Below, in pieces: positions 25,025 through 33,230 of a stretch of DNA of 64,000 nucleotides; position 1 is the stretch's first letter, and the number at the start of each line of letters is the position of its first letter. The stretch spans positions 50,250 through 114,249 of the forward strand of contig VGVR01000007.1 in NCBI GenBank assembly GCA_016873995.1, written 5' to 3'. This stretch comes from Gemmatimonadota bacterium. GTDB taxonomy: Bacteria > Gemmatimonadota > Gemmatimonadetes > Longimicrobiales > Gaopeijiaceae. Below the pieces are notes generated by a model. That model had not been told where the DNA came from. It saw only the letters and a program-made list of their open reading frames with translations, and did not search any database. The translations under genes were made by a program, and so were the position numbers.

Positions 25025-25855
25025 TCAGTGGCTCATCGCCCAGAGGAAGACGTTGATCGCGAGCCCGTACGCCTGCGGCGAGAAGTTGTAGAAGAAGTCG
25101 GGCACGTCGCCCTCGCGCTCCCAGCCGTCGGCGATGTCCGTGTTCCAGCTGATGAGGACGAGGAGTCGCCCGTCGTCATCGAAGATCGCGCGGATGTGCG
25201 GGATCTCGGTCTCGGCGCCGAACTCCGACGTCCTGCCCCCGCTCCTGGACCACGACTGATACGACGGGATCTGGGGGATCTCCGGGACGACGTAGTGTGT
25301 GGTGAAGAGCGGATGCGAGATGTCGAGGTCGACGATCGGCCGACCCGGGAGGATCCGCGTGATCTCCGCCTCGAAGTACGCCCAGGCCCGGTTCCCCCAC
25401 ATGTCGTCCGCCCACAGGAAGCCGCCCTTCTGCAGGTAGTCGCGCAGCCCCTCCACCTCGGCTTCACTGAAGCGCACCGATCCAGGATCGGTCATGAAGA
25501 GGAAGGGGCACTTGAAGAGATCCGGGTCGGTGGCGCGCACCGCTGCGATGCCGGGCTCGCCGTTCTGCCAGCGCTCGATGCGCGTCGGCGTCAGCTCCTC
25601 GAGGCGCGTCATGAAGTTGCCGTCCGCGGCAGGGTAGTCGGTGCTCCAGCCGAGCCCGGACTCCATGCTGCGCACCGCGTCGTACCAGAGACGGCAGAAG
25701 ACGAAACTGCCGCGGTTGGCGGGGATGCCCGAGCGAATGGGTGCGCCGTAGCGCCCTTCCTGCGAGCGCCAGATCTGTGCGGAGGCGGGGGCGGAAGCTA
25801 CTGCAGGCATCGCGACGAACGCGAGCAGGGCTGCGCGCCGGCAGAGTACCTTCAT
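25025..25855 (-). CDS. secreted DUF4159 domain protein
   Basis: A protein of about 276 residues with a cleavable signal (MKVLCRRAALLAFVAMPAVA ... SAQ). The mature part matches DUF4159: FVFCRLWYDAVRS, DFFYNF-type ending and the central GLRDYLQKGGFLWADDMWGN and DLDISHPLFTTHYVVPEIP. DUF4159 resembles glutamine-amidotransferase-like folds found near MoxR/VWA genes, but none are adjacent here and its function is unknown. Two further in-frame ATGs lie upstream (25867 and 25876); 25855 gives the best signal peptide. Confidence 0.82.
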   Translation of the reverse strand: MKVLCRRAALLAFVAMPAVASAPASAQIWRSQEGRYGAPIRSGIPANRGSFVFCRLWYDAVRSMESGLGWSTDYPAADGNFMTRLEELTPTRIERWQNGEPGIAAVRATDPDLFKCPFLFMTDPGSVRFSEAEVEGLRDYLQKGGFLWADDMWGNRAWAYFEAEITRILPGRPIVDLDISHPLFTTHYVVPEIPQIPSYQSWSRSGGRTSEFGAETEIPHIRAIFDDDGRLLVLISWNTDIADGWEREGDVPDFFYNFSPQAYGLAINVFLWAMSH

Positions 25856-26009
25856 GAGTCGCGGCATCTCGAGCACTGCTCCAACAGGTTCACGTGCCCC
25901 TTACAATCCAACAGTAACGCGTCTGTCCCAGGTCCGCTGCTGCGGCTTGTGAACGCGGCGGGCCTCCGTCTATGATGGCCGCTCACTGCCCCTTCGACGG
26001 AGATGTGAC

Positions 26010-26699
26010 ATGAGACGACTGATCGGCATGAACGTCACGATGGCGCTCGCGGCATTCGGGTTGGCCGCCGAGGAGCTGCGGGCGCAGCAGCCGCAGCAGC
26101 CCCCGCAACCCATGAGCTTCTTCGTCACCAGCCGCGGGGTTGGCGACGGGGCAAACCTGGGTGGCCTCGAGGGAGCGGACCGTCACTGTCAGACCCTTGC
26201 GGCTGCCTCCGGTGCGCCCGGCGCGGGTGCCCGCGTGTGGCGGGCATACCTGAGCACCGTCACCGCGGGCCCAGTGATTGGTGTGGACGCGCGCGACCGG
26301 ATCGGCGCAGGCCCGTGGTACAACCGGGCCGGCCAGCTGATCGCGGCGAACGTCGCGGACCTGCACGGCGACTTCGAGCGCGACCGGAACAACATCCGCA
26401 AGCCGAGCGCCACGGACGAGAACGGGAACCCTGTGAACGGGGTCGGCGATACTCCGAACCAACACGACATTATCACGGGCTCCAACTCGCTCGGTCGCGC
26501 GCCACTCGGTGCGGCGAACACCGTGACGTGCAACAACTGGACGAGCAACGCAGAGGGTCGCGCGATGCTGGGGCACCACGACCGACTGGGCGGTGCGAAC
26601 GCGTCATGGAACGCGGTACACCTCTCGAGCGGCTGCAGCCAGCAGAACCTGGTGCAGACGGGCGGCGCAGGCTTCTTCTACTGCTTCGCCGCGAACTAG
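26010..26699 (+). CDS. secreted lectin/endostatin-like domain protein
   Basis: A 229-residue exported protein: signal peptide ending near ELRAQQ, then a PQQPPQP linker and a domain with FFVTSRGVGDGANLGG, EGADRHCQTLAA, WRAYLSTV, WYNRAGQLIA, a Cys in VTCNNWTSN and a C-terminal FFYCFAAN. These spacings recall the collagen NC10/endostatin-type C-lectin fold, which bacteria use as a small secreted domain; binding partner unknown. GGAG upstream of ATG 26010 serves as ribosome-binding site. A strong terminator follows the gene. Confidence 0.72.
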   Translation: MRRLIGMNVTMALAAFGLAAEELRAQQPQQPPQPMSFFVTSRGVGDGANLGGLEGADRHCQTLAAASGAPGAGARVWRAYLSTVTAGPVIGVDARDRIGAGPWYNRAGQLIAANVADLHGDFERDRNNIRKPSATDENGNPVNGVGDTPNQHDIITGSNSLGRAPLGAANTVTCNNWTSNAEGRAMLGHHDRLGGANASWNAVHLSSGCSQQNLVQTGGAGFFYCFAAN

Positions 26700-26727
26700 G
26701 AGCCACGAGTCTCGCGACGCGAGCGAC

Positions 26728-26757
26728 CGAGGCGGAGGGCTCCGGCCCTCCGCCTCG
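26728..26757. terminator. intrinsic terminator, perfect 13-bp stem
   Basis: CGAGGCGGAGGGC (26728-26740), loop TCCG, GCCCTCCGCCTCG (26745-26757), then AGTTTCTTCT. It lies 28 bases after the lectin-like gene stop and 21 bases before the end of the facing SLC13 gene, so it can serve both. The perfect stem with a tetraloop and T-rich tail makes this a confident call for the plus strand. Confidence 0.85.
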
Positions 26758-26778
26758 AGTTTCTTCTGGGGGCGCTTG

Positions 26779-28539
26779 TCAGAGAAGCGGATACCCGAGC
26801 ACGAGCACGGCGACGACAAGAAGCGTGAGTGGCAGCCCGAGCCGGATGTAGTCGCCGAACCGATATCCGCCTGGGCCGTAGACCATGGTGTTGGTCTGAT
26901 AGCCAATCGGCGTGAGGAACGACGCCGATGCGGCGACCGTGATCACCAGCGCGACCGAACGCGGGTCGAGGCCGTGCGTCGCGGCGGTCGCCATCGCGAT
27001 GGGGAAGACGAGCACGAGCGCCGCGTTGTTGGTGATGAGCTCCGTGAGGAACACGGCGGCGAGCGTGACTCCCAACAGGGCGCCTGTCGGGCCCATGCCC
27101 TCGAAGGGAGCGGCGATCGCCTCCGAGGCAGACGCGGCCAGACCGGTGACCTCGAGCGCGGTGCCGAGCCCGAACGACGCCGCGATCAGGATGATGACGT
27201 CGAGGTCGACCGAGCGTCGCGCCTCGCCCGCTGTCAACACTCTGGTGCCGACCAGCGCGAGTGCGCCCACCAGCGTGCCCTGGAGGATCGGGAAGATGCC
27301 GAGGGCATTGCCGACGACCACCGCCGCGAGGACCGCGGCGACGATCCATGCCTGCACCGTGCTGGTCGGGGCCATCCCACCGCGGTGCGCGATGAGGAGG
27401 AAGTCGGAGCGGTCCCGCCAGCGCTCGTGGAAGCCCTCGTCGGCCAGCACCAGCAACATGTCGCCCACGTGCAGGGGCACGGCTCCGAGCTTGGCGCGAA
27501 TCGGAGCGCCCGAGCGATGGATGCCCAGCACGGCGGCCTGGTACCGACTCCGGAACTCGGCGTCGCGCAGCGTCGAGCCCACCAGCGGCGAAGACGGCCC
27601 GATGACCACGTCGAAGTAGGTGTGGCCCGCGGCGTGGAACGCCTCGGCGTGCTTGTGCTCCGCGGAGCGCAGCCCCGCCTTGTTCGTGAGGTCGAGCGCG
27701 TGGTCGGCGCGCCCCACGAATACCAGCACGTCTCGGCCCCGCAGGACCGTGTCGGGGCGGGCAGGCGCGATCACCTCCTCGCCGCGGCGCACCTCGGCCA
27801 GGAAGACGCCCTCGAGGCTACGGAGTCCGCCGGCCTCGACCTCCACCCCGTCGAGGGCGCCGCCCTGGACCACCTCCATCTCGACCACGAACTCGCGTGC
27901 CGCCGACTCGAGCGTGTCGCGCGGGGCTACGCGAGGGGGGACCAGGTTCGGCGTAAAGAGCACCAGGTACAGCACGCCCACGATCGCCACGCCTCCGCCG
28001 ATGAGTGAGATCTCGAACATGCCCATGGGCGCCATCCCCTGCTGCTCCATCAAGCCCGAGCCCACCAGATTCGTCGACGTCCCGATCACCGTGATCACAC
28101 CACCGAGGATGGTGGCGAAGGACAGCGGCATCAGATACAGGGAAGGGGACTGGCGGGTACGCTGTGCCCACGCCGCGACCTGAGGCGCTACGGTGGCGAC
28201 GATGGGTGTGTTGTTGAGGAACGCGGAGGCCCCCGCCACCGGTAGGAGCAGGCGTGCGAGCGCGAGTCGGGTCGAGCGCACGCCGCCGAGCGTCGACGCC
28301 AAGAGCGGCTGGATCGCGCCTGTCTTGTCCACCGCGCGTGCCACCACGTAGAGCGCAGCGACCGCGAACGGCGCCGGGTTGGAGAACCCCGCGAGCGACT
28401 GCTCGGGCGTGAGCACCCCGAAAGCGAGAAGGGCCACGTTGCCACCCAGGACGGCGAGGGCCGGGGCCACGCGCTCCGTGACCAGCAGCGCGAGAACCGT
28501 GACGACGACCGCGAGCGTCAGCCAGGCATCGAAAGACAT
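26779..28539 (-). CDS. SLC13-family permease with two TrkA-C (RCK_C) domains
   Basis: A 586-residue inner-membrane carrier. Helices 1-6 carry the motif SAFLNNTPIVATVAPQV and GTSTNLVGSGLM; residues about 210-380 form two cytoplasmic TrkA-C domains (GLRSLEGVFLAEVRRG ... GRDVLVFVG; YQAAVLGIHRSG ... VGDMLLVLAD); helices 7-11 follow with TELITNNAALVLVFPIA and TPIGYQTNTMVYGPGGYRFGDY. Family members move sulfate, dicarboxylates or other anions with sodium or protons. Substrate here is unknown. It is the last gene of an SDR-cupin-permease operon with gaps of only about 25-30 bases. Confidence 0.87.
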   Translation of the reverse strand: MSFDAWLTLAVVVTVLALLVTERVAPALAVLGGNVALLAFGVLTPEQSLAGFSNPAPFAVAALYVVARAVDKTGAIQPLLASTLGGVRSTRLALARLLLPVAGASAFLNNTPIVATVAPQVAAWAQRTRQSPSLYLMPLSFATILGGVITVIGTSTNLVGSGLMEQQGMAPMGMFEISLIGGGVAIVGVLYLVLFTPNLVPPRVAPRDTLESAAREFVVEMEVVQGGALDGVEVEAGGLRSLEGVFLAEVRRGEEVIAPARPDTVLRGRDVLVFVGRADHALDLTNKAGLRSAEHKHAEAFHAAGHTYFDVVIGPSSPLVGSTLRDAEFRSRYQAAVLGIHRSGAPIRAKLGAVPLHVGDMLLVLADEGFHERWRDRSDFLLIAHRGGMAPTSTVQAWIVAAVLAAVVVGNALGIFPILQGTLVGALALVGTRVLTAGEARRSVDLDVIILIAASFGLGTALEVTGLAASASEAIAAPFEGMGPTGALLGVTLAAVFLTELITNNAALVLVFPIAMATAATHGLDPRSVALVITVAASASFLTPIGYQTNTMVYGPGGYRFGDYIRLGLPLTLLVVAVLVLGYPLL

Positions 28540-28563
28540 GTGGGCTCCGAACGTGGCCGATAA

Positions 28564-28959
28564 TTACCGGACGAAGATCTCCATGATCTCGATCGGCGTG
28601 GAGCCCGTGTTGCGGAATCCGTGCTGCGTGCCGCCCACGATGTAGTAGGGGTGCCAGGGCTGCACTGTCACCGGCGCGGCCCCCTGGATCTCGAGCATCA
28701 TCGTCCCCGAGATGGGTGCGAACATGTGGAACTTCACGTCGGCGTGCTCGTGCATGGCGCGCACGCCGCCGGGCTCCACGACCACGCGGAGCACGCGCAC
28801 TTCCGGCTGGTCGCGCAGCACGGCGTTGCTGATGCCCACGTTGCCTTCGCCGGCGAGCGGGCGGAGCGGGGAGGCGTGGTCGCCGGTGACGACCTGTTGC
28901 GCGGCGGCGAGCGACGGCGCGAGGGCGAGGCCCAGGAACAGCGCGGCGAGTCTCAGCAT
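28564..28959 (-). CDS. secreted cupin-domain protein
   Basis: A 131-residue protein with a signal peptide (MLRLAALFLGLALAPSLAAA) followed by a single small cupin barrel. Metal-binding-type residues are seen in MHEHADVKFHMFAPISG (two His, one Lys in place of the usual Glu) and a late His in GGTQHGFRNTG. Small periplasmic cupins of this type may bind metal or a carboxylated ligand; no catalytic role can be assigned. ATG 28959 is preceded by GGAGGAATCCC, a good ribosome-binding site. It sits between the SDR and SLC13 genes. Confidence 0.83.
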   Translation of the reverse strand: MLRLAALFLGLALAPSLAAAQQVVTGDHASPLRPLAGEGNVGISNAVLRDQPEVRVLRVVVEPGGVRAMHEHADVKFHMFAPISGTMMLEIQGAAPVTVQPWHPYYIVGGTQHGFRNTGSTPIEIMEIFVR

Positions 28960-28988
28960 GGGATTCCTCCTTGTGGAATTGGAATGGG

Positions 28989-29765
28989 TCAGTGCCACCC
29001 GGCGCCGCCGTCGATCGTGATCGTCTCGCCGTTGATACCCTCGGCGTCCCGCTCGCACAACATGGCCGCGACGTGCGCAATCTCCTCGGGGCGGATGAGC
29101 CGGTGCTGCGGACTGGTGGCGAGGATGCGCTCGAGCGCTTCCTCCCTGCTCGCCCCGGTCTTCTCAACGATACGCGAGACCGAGTACTCCGTCATCGGCG
29201 TGTCTACATAGCCGGGGCAGATCGCGTTCACCGTGATGCCCTGGCCGGCGACCTCCGCGGCGAGCGCGCGCGTGAAGCCGACTTGGGCATGCTTCGACGC
29301 CGTGTAGGCTGCTATGTACTGAGAGCCTCTGAGACCCGCCACGGAGGCCACGTTGATCACGCGGCCCCAGCGGCGGTCGATCATGCCCTGCAGGAAGGCG
29401 CGGGTGCAGAGAAACGTGCCCGTGGCGTTGATCGCCAGGGTGCGGTTCCACTCGTCGAGTGGGAGTCGCTTCACCGGGTTCGACGGCGAGATGCCCGCGT
29501 TGTTGACCACGATGTCCACCGTGCCCAGCAGCTTCGTCGCCTCTACGGCCATCGCCGTCACGCTCGCCTCGCTCGACACGTCACAGGCCACCGCATGCGC
29601 GGGGTAGCCGGCCGCGCGGAGCTCCTTCGCCACGGCGTCGATCTCGCGCGAGGTGCGTGCGCACACCACCAAGGCCGCCCCGCGCACCGCGAGCGCACGC
29701 GCGACCGCAGCGCCGATCCCACGGCCACCGCCAGTGACGACCGCACCGCGGCCCGACAGGCTCAT
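28989..29765 (-). CDS. short-chain dehydrogenase/reductase (3-hydroxyacyl/3-hydroxybutyrate dehydrogenase-like)
   Basis: A 258-residue NAD(P)-dependent enzyme. Rossmann motif TGGGRGIG near residue 9, NNAG at about 87, catalytic Ser in NVASVAG and Tyr-x3-Lys in AAYTASKHA, then the PGYVDTPM loop and the C-terminal ITIDGG. Overall it is closest in pattern to 3-hydroxybutyrate or 3-oxoacyl reductase-type SDRs, with an insertion (SREEALERILATSPQHRLIRP) seen in 3-hydroxybutyrate dehydrogenases. GAGGAG lies before ATG 29765. It is the first gene of the SDR-cupin-SLC13 operon, which might link uptake of an organic acid with its oxidation. Confidence 0.88.
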   Translation of the reverse strand: MSLSGRGAVVTGGGRGIGAAVARALAVRGAALVVCARTSREIDAVAKELRAAGYPAHAVACDVSSEASVTAMAVEATKLLGTVDIVVNNAGISPSNPVKRLPLDEWNRTLAINATGTFLCTRAFLQGMIDRRWGRVINVASVAGLRGSQYIAAYTASKHAQVGFTRALAAEVAGQGITVNAICPGYVDTPMTEYSVSRIVEKTGASREEALERILATSPQHRLIRPEEIAHVAAMLCERDAEGINGETITIDGGAGWH

Positions 29766-29933
29766 GTTAGCTCCTCGCTCGTGCTCGGGGTGGGTGCCGG
29801 CGTTCCTGGCGCCTGTGACCATGGACAGGGCGCTCGTCGGGGGCAATGCTCGGCGAGGTTCGGGCGCCCGGATTCAGGACCTCTGGTGCCCGCGCTGGGT
29901 TAGAGTGGCCCGGATGCCGTCGAAGAGGTGACC

Positions 29934-30356
29934 ATGCAGGGAAGCCAGTCGGTCTGCGGGGCGCGCAACTCGGTCTCAGCCCGCAATGCGCCTCGGTTGC
30001 TGGCGGTGATCGCCCTCGGGGTAGCGATGGCAGGATGTCAGACGCTCTTCCCGCGCCGCGACCCCTTCTCCGAACCCGCCGCTCAGAGCGTTCAGCTCGA
30101 CGTGCGCAACCGGAACTTCTACGACGCCACCATCTACGTCATCAACGAGTCGGGCCAGTCGCGCCGTATCGGCGACGTCGTCGGGAACGGGTCGCGCTCG
30201 TTCCAGTTTCCCTGGGACGTGACGTCGGCCCTACGGATCCGCATCGATCTCCTGGCCGGCCAGTCCTGCATCACGGCGCCGATCGTGGTGAATCCGGGCG
30301 ACGAGCTCGGCCTGGACATCGTGCCGGACTTCAGGCAGTCGGCGTACTGCCAGTAG
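29934..30356 (+). CDS. small putative lipoprotein
   Basis: A 140-residue protein with a rather long basic N-terminus, a hydrophobic stretch (LLAVIALGVAMAGC) and lipobox AMAGC. The mature beta-rich domain (LDVRNRNFYDATIYVI ... RRIGDVVGNGSRSF ... PIVVNPGDELGLDIVP, final Cys) is similar in outline to the lipoprotein at 4299-4694. ATG 29934 is preferred over GTG 29928 because an AGAGG lies seven bases before it. Function unknown. Confidence 0.75.
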   Translation: MQGSQSVCGARNSVSARNAPRLLAVIALGVAMAGCQTLFPRRDPFSEPAAQSVQLDVRNRNFYDATIYVINESGQSRRIGDVVGNGSRSFQFPWDVTSALRIRIDLLAGQSCITAPIVVNPGDELGLDIVPDFRQSAYCQ

Positions 30357-30428
30357 GGCGGGCGGCTCGACTCGCACGCTCTCGGGTGGCTTGCGGCCAT
30401 CCGTGCGGCCGCCATGTGTCGTAATAAC

Positions 30429-30457
30429 TTGACACAGAATATCACAAAACATATACT
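30429..30457 (+). promoter_or_regulatory. sigma70-type promoter, consensus -35 and near-consensus -10
   Basis: TTGACA (30429-30434) and TATACT (30452-30457) are separated by exactly 17 bases, in an AT-rich island unlike the rest of the window. The -35 is a perfect match and the -10 differs by one base. It lies about 40 bases before the GTG start of the three-gene operon at 30499-31936 and should be a strong promoter. The overlapping small XRE regulator in this operon may act on it. Confidence 0.85.
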
Positions 30458-30498
30458 GAGTCTCATTCACACGACTTCCCAGGCGGAGGATCCCTCCT

Positions 30499-30921
30499 GT
30501 GTCGTTCCGTGAAAAGACCCTGTGGGTCTCGTTCGTCCTGCTGTTCACGCTGTTCGGCGTCTATTTCTGGCACGTCACCCAGGTGGGCCACGGCAACGCC
30601 GACCCGAACAGCACCTTCCACATCTTCTTGCTGGTGCTGATCACGCTGATTGTCGCGGAGCTCGCCGTGCGTCTGGTCCTGCGGATCCGCAACCCGAAGG
30701 AGGCTCGCGCCGCGCGTGACGAGCGAGAGCGCGCCATCGAGCTGCGCGCGCGCAGCATCGCCTACTACGTGATGCTCGCCGGGGCGCTGCTGACGGTGGG
30801 ATCGGTGCACATCTCGACGGATGGATACTTCCTCGCCCAGCACATCCTGCTCGCGCTCGTGGTCGCCGAGCTGACCCGGCTCGGGGCACAGATCGTCATC
30901 TTCCGGCGAGAGGCGGCATGA
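30499..30921 (+). CDS. small membrane protein, DUF2178-like
   Basis: A 140-residue protein with four predicted membrane helices in two hairpins (about 8-25, 41-62, 88-105, 112-130), separated by a charged loop ([22 protein letters not shown] written here as its start [15 protein letters not shown]). The DERE-R-x-R element before the second hairpin is typical of small membrane proteins encoded beside an XRE regulator. The start is GTG 30499, with GGCGGAGGA upstream. The stop overlaps the XRE start as ATGA. Role unknown; such pairs often act together in a regulatory circuit. Confidence 0.75.
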   Translation: MSFREKTLWVSFVLLFTLFGVYFWHVTQVGHGNADPNSTFHIFLLVLITLIVAELAVRLVLRIRNPKEARAARDERERAIELRARSIAYYVMLAGALLTVGSVHISTDGYFLAQHILLALVVAELTRLGAQIVIFRREAA

Positions 30922-31172
30922 CCGCGCACGGTGTGCGCAATCGCATCCGTCGCCTCCGCTTCGACCACCAGGAGATGACGCAGCAGGAGCTCGCGGATCG
31001 CGTAGGGGTGACGCGCCAGACGGTCAACGCGATCGAGCTGGGAAAGTACTCGCCCTCGCTCGAGGTCGCCTTCCGGATCGCCGGCGTGTTCGGGGTGCCT
31101 CTCGAGCAGGCCTTCCAGTACGGACCCGAGACCGAGCCGAAGCCACCGAGTGCGGCGGGAAGTGCCTCATGA
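30918..31172 (+). CDS. XRE-family helix-turn-helix regulator
   Basis: An 84-residue DNA-binding protein, all one HTH_3 domain: [40 protein letters not shown], then [17 protein letters not shown]. It belongs to the short YozG-like group usually encoded next to a membrane protein. Both ends overlap their neighbours by four bases (ATGA), so its production is coupled to them. It may autoregulate the strong promoter at 30429-30457. Confidence 0.88.
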   Translation: MTAHGVRNRIRRLRFDHQEMTQQELADRVGVTRQTVNAIELGKYSPSLEVAFRIAGVFGVPLEQAFQYGPETEPKPPSAAGSAS

Positions 31173-31936
31173 TGGACGCGCTTCGCTACGACTTCGACTA
31201 CACCTGGCCGTGGACGCTGGGGCATCTGCTGGTAGCCATCGTGTTCGTACTGCTCACCGCGCTGATGTGGCGCGCAGGATGGCCGCGGTGGCGAGCCGTT
31301 GTCACAGGTGTGCTGGCGGTCTGGGCGCTCGCGGGCGCGTGCATCGTGCATGGCCCGATGCGCTTCAATCGCCCGATGGACCTCCCCACCGACCGCTTTC
31401 TCGCGTCAGGAGCGGGGCGGGTCCTGGACGCCGGAGCGGGCTCGGGCCGGTCGGCCTTGATGGTCCTGCTGGCGCGTCCGCAGTCGACCGTGACCGCCCT
31501 CGATCTCTTCCTCGAGGGTTATGGCATTGGAGACAATACGCCGGAGCGTCTGCGCTCCAACGCACGCATCGCCGGCGTCGAAGGACGGCTGGAGGTGAAG
31601 TCGGGAGACATCCGCGACATGCCCTTCGAGGACGGCAGCTTCGACGCCGTGGTGAGCGTCGCCGCGATCGACCATCTGAATGCCGAAGGGGTCCGCAAGT
31701 CGCTTGCGGAAACTAGGCGCGTCCTCCGACCCGGGGGTGAGCTGCTGCTCATGGTCGTGAATCCCGACTGGTACACACGCTTCGCGTTCCCACTCTTCGC
31801 GTCGCACGGGTACTTCGGTGGGCGGGGGGCGCCCGAGCGGTGGCGCGCGGCGGTGGACGAAGCCGGCTTCGAGATCGTCGAAATCGGGACCGCGCCGGCG
31901 TCGCTCTGCGTGTTGGCGACGCGGCCTGCCGAGTAG
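31169..31936 (+). CDS. membrane-anchored SAM-dependent methyltransferase
   Basis: A 255-residue protein. Two N-terminal membrane helices (about 17-36 and 44-63) precede a class I methyltransferase domain: motif [14 protein letters not shown], an acidic residue after beta2 ([10 protein letters not shown]), motif for adenine binding ([20 protein letters not shown]) and post-core [14 protein letters not shown]. Substrate unknown; anchoring suggests a lipid, quinone-like or membrane-protein target. It starts inside the XRE stop (ATGATG overlap) and is the last gene of the operon from 30429. Confidence 0.82.
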   Translation: MMDALRYDFDYTWPWTLGHLLVAIVFVLLTALMWRAGWPRWRAVVTGVLAVWALAGACIVHGPMRFNRPMDLPTDRFLASGAGRVLDAGAGSGRSALMVLLARPQSTVTALDLFLEGYGIGDNTPERLRSNARIAGVEGRLEVKSGDIRDMPFEDGSFDAVVSVAAIDHLNAEGVRKSLAETRRVLRPGGELLLMVVNPDWYTRFAFPLFASHGYFGGRGAPERWRAAVDEAGFEIVEIGTAPASLCVLATRPAE

Positions 31937-31948
31937 CGGCTCGCCGGG

Positions 31949-33130
31949 CTACGCCACCTCGAACAGCCCAGCCGCCCCCATTCCACCGCCCACGCACATG
32001 GTCACCACCACGTGCTTGGCGCGGCGGCGCTTCCCCTCGATGAGGATGTGGCCGGCCAGGCGCGACCCGGTCATGCCGAACGGGTGGCCGATGGCGATGG
32101 AGCCGCCGTTCACGTTCAGCCGCTCGTCCGGAATGCCGAGGCGGTCCCGGCAGTAGACGACCTGCACGGCGAAGGCCTCGTTCAGCTCCCACAGGTCGAT
32201 GTCGTCCATGCGGAGCCCTGTGCGCTCGAGCAGGCGCGGCACCGCGAACACCGGACCGATCCCCATCTCGTCCGGCTCGAGTCCCATGACTACGAGCTTG
32301 CGGAAGTAACCGAGCGGCTCGAGTCCGCGGCGCTCTGCCTCGCGCGCCTCCATGAGCACGCACGCCGACGCACCGTCGGAGAGCTGTGAAGCGTTGCCTG
32401 CGGTGACGGTCTTGTCGGGGCCGAGCACCGGCTTGAGCGCGGCCAGGCCTTCGGCGGTGGTGTCGGGTCGGTTCCCTTCGTCCTTGGCGAGCGTCACCTC
32501 TTTCTCGCTCGTCGCGCCGGTCGCCTTGTCCGTGACCAGCATGCGCGAGGTCATCGGCACGATCTCGTCGTCGAAGCGGCCCGCCGCCTGCGCCGCGGCC
32601 GTGCGCTGCTGGCTCGACAGCGCGTACGCGTCCTGCACGTCGCGTCCCACGCCGTAGCGCTTCGCCACGACTTCGGCGGTGTCGAGCATGCTCATCCAGA
32701 TCTCGGGCTTGTGCTCGGCGAGCCACGCTTCCTTGGCCTTGTGCTGGTTGAGGTTGTTCTGCACGAGACTGATGGACTCGACGCCCCCCGCCACCGCCAC
32801 AGGCACGTCGTCCAGGACGATGCGGTTGGCCGCCATCGCTATCGCTTGCAGGCCGGACGAGCAAAAGCGGTTCACGGTCACCGCCGAGGTCGTGACGGCG
32901 AGGCCAGCCCGCAGCCCGCCGAGGCGCGCGATGTTCATGCCGTTCGCGCCCTCTGGGAAGCCGCATCCCATGATGACGTCCTCGACCTCGCCGGCCTCGA
33001 GGCGTGCGAGGCGCACCGCGTGCTCGATCGCGTGACCGGCCATGGTCGCGCCGTGCGTGTCGTTGAACGCGCCGCGGTACGCTCGGCCGATGGGGGTGCG
33101 GGCGGTGGAGACGATGACGGCTTCTCTCAT
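31949..33130 (-). CDS. acetyl-CoA C-acyltransferase (thiolase)
   Basis: A 393-residue thiolase. The nucleophilic Cys is in [15 protein letters not shown] (about residue 88), the catalytic His in [14 protein letters not shown] and the second Cys in [12 protein letters not shown]. Length and motifs fit degradative 3-ketoacyl-CoA thiolase (FadA-like) as well as acetyl-CoA acetyltransferase. It follows the acyl-CoA ligase and the FadB-like enzyme on the same strand, giving activation, hydration/oxidation and cleavage in one cluster; no acyl-CoA dehydrogenase is present in the window. Confidence 0.92.
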   Translation of the reverse strand: MREAVIVSTARTPIGRAYRGAFNDTHGATMAGHAIEHAVRLARLEAGEVEDVIMGCGFPEGANGMNIARLGGLRAGLAVTTSAVTVNRFCSSGLQAIAMAANRIVLDDVPVAVAGGVESISLVQNNLNQHKAKEAWLAEHKPEIWMSMLDTAEVVAKRYGVGRDVQDAYALSSQQRTAAAQAAGRFDDEIVPMTSRMLVTDKATGATSEKEVTLAKDEGNRPDTTAEGLAALKPVLGPDKTVTAGNASQLSDGASACVLMEAREAERRGLEPLGYFRKLVVMGLEPDEMGIGPVFAVPRLLERTGLRMDDIDLWELNEAFAVQVVYCRDRLGIPDERLNVNGGSIAIGHPFGMTGSRLAGHILIEGKRRRAKHVVVTMCVGGGMGAAGLFEVA

Positions 33131-33230
33131 GCTCGACCTCGGCAGCTGCTGGTTAGACCGTCCGGACACGTGCACCATGACCGGGTGCGCTGGCTAGTCG
33201 CTGGTCTGCTCCGCTCCCAAAGGTGCCGAC

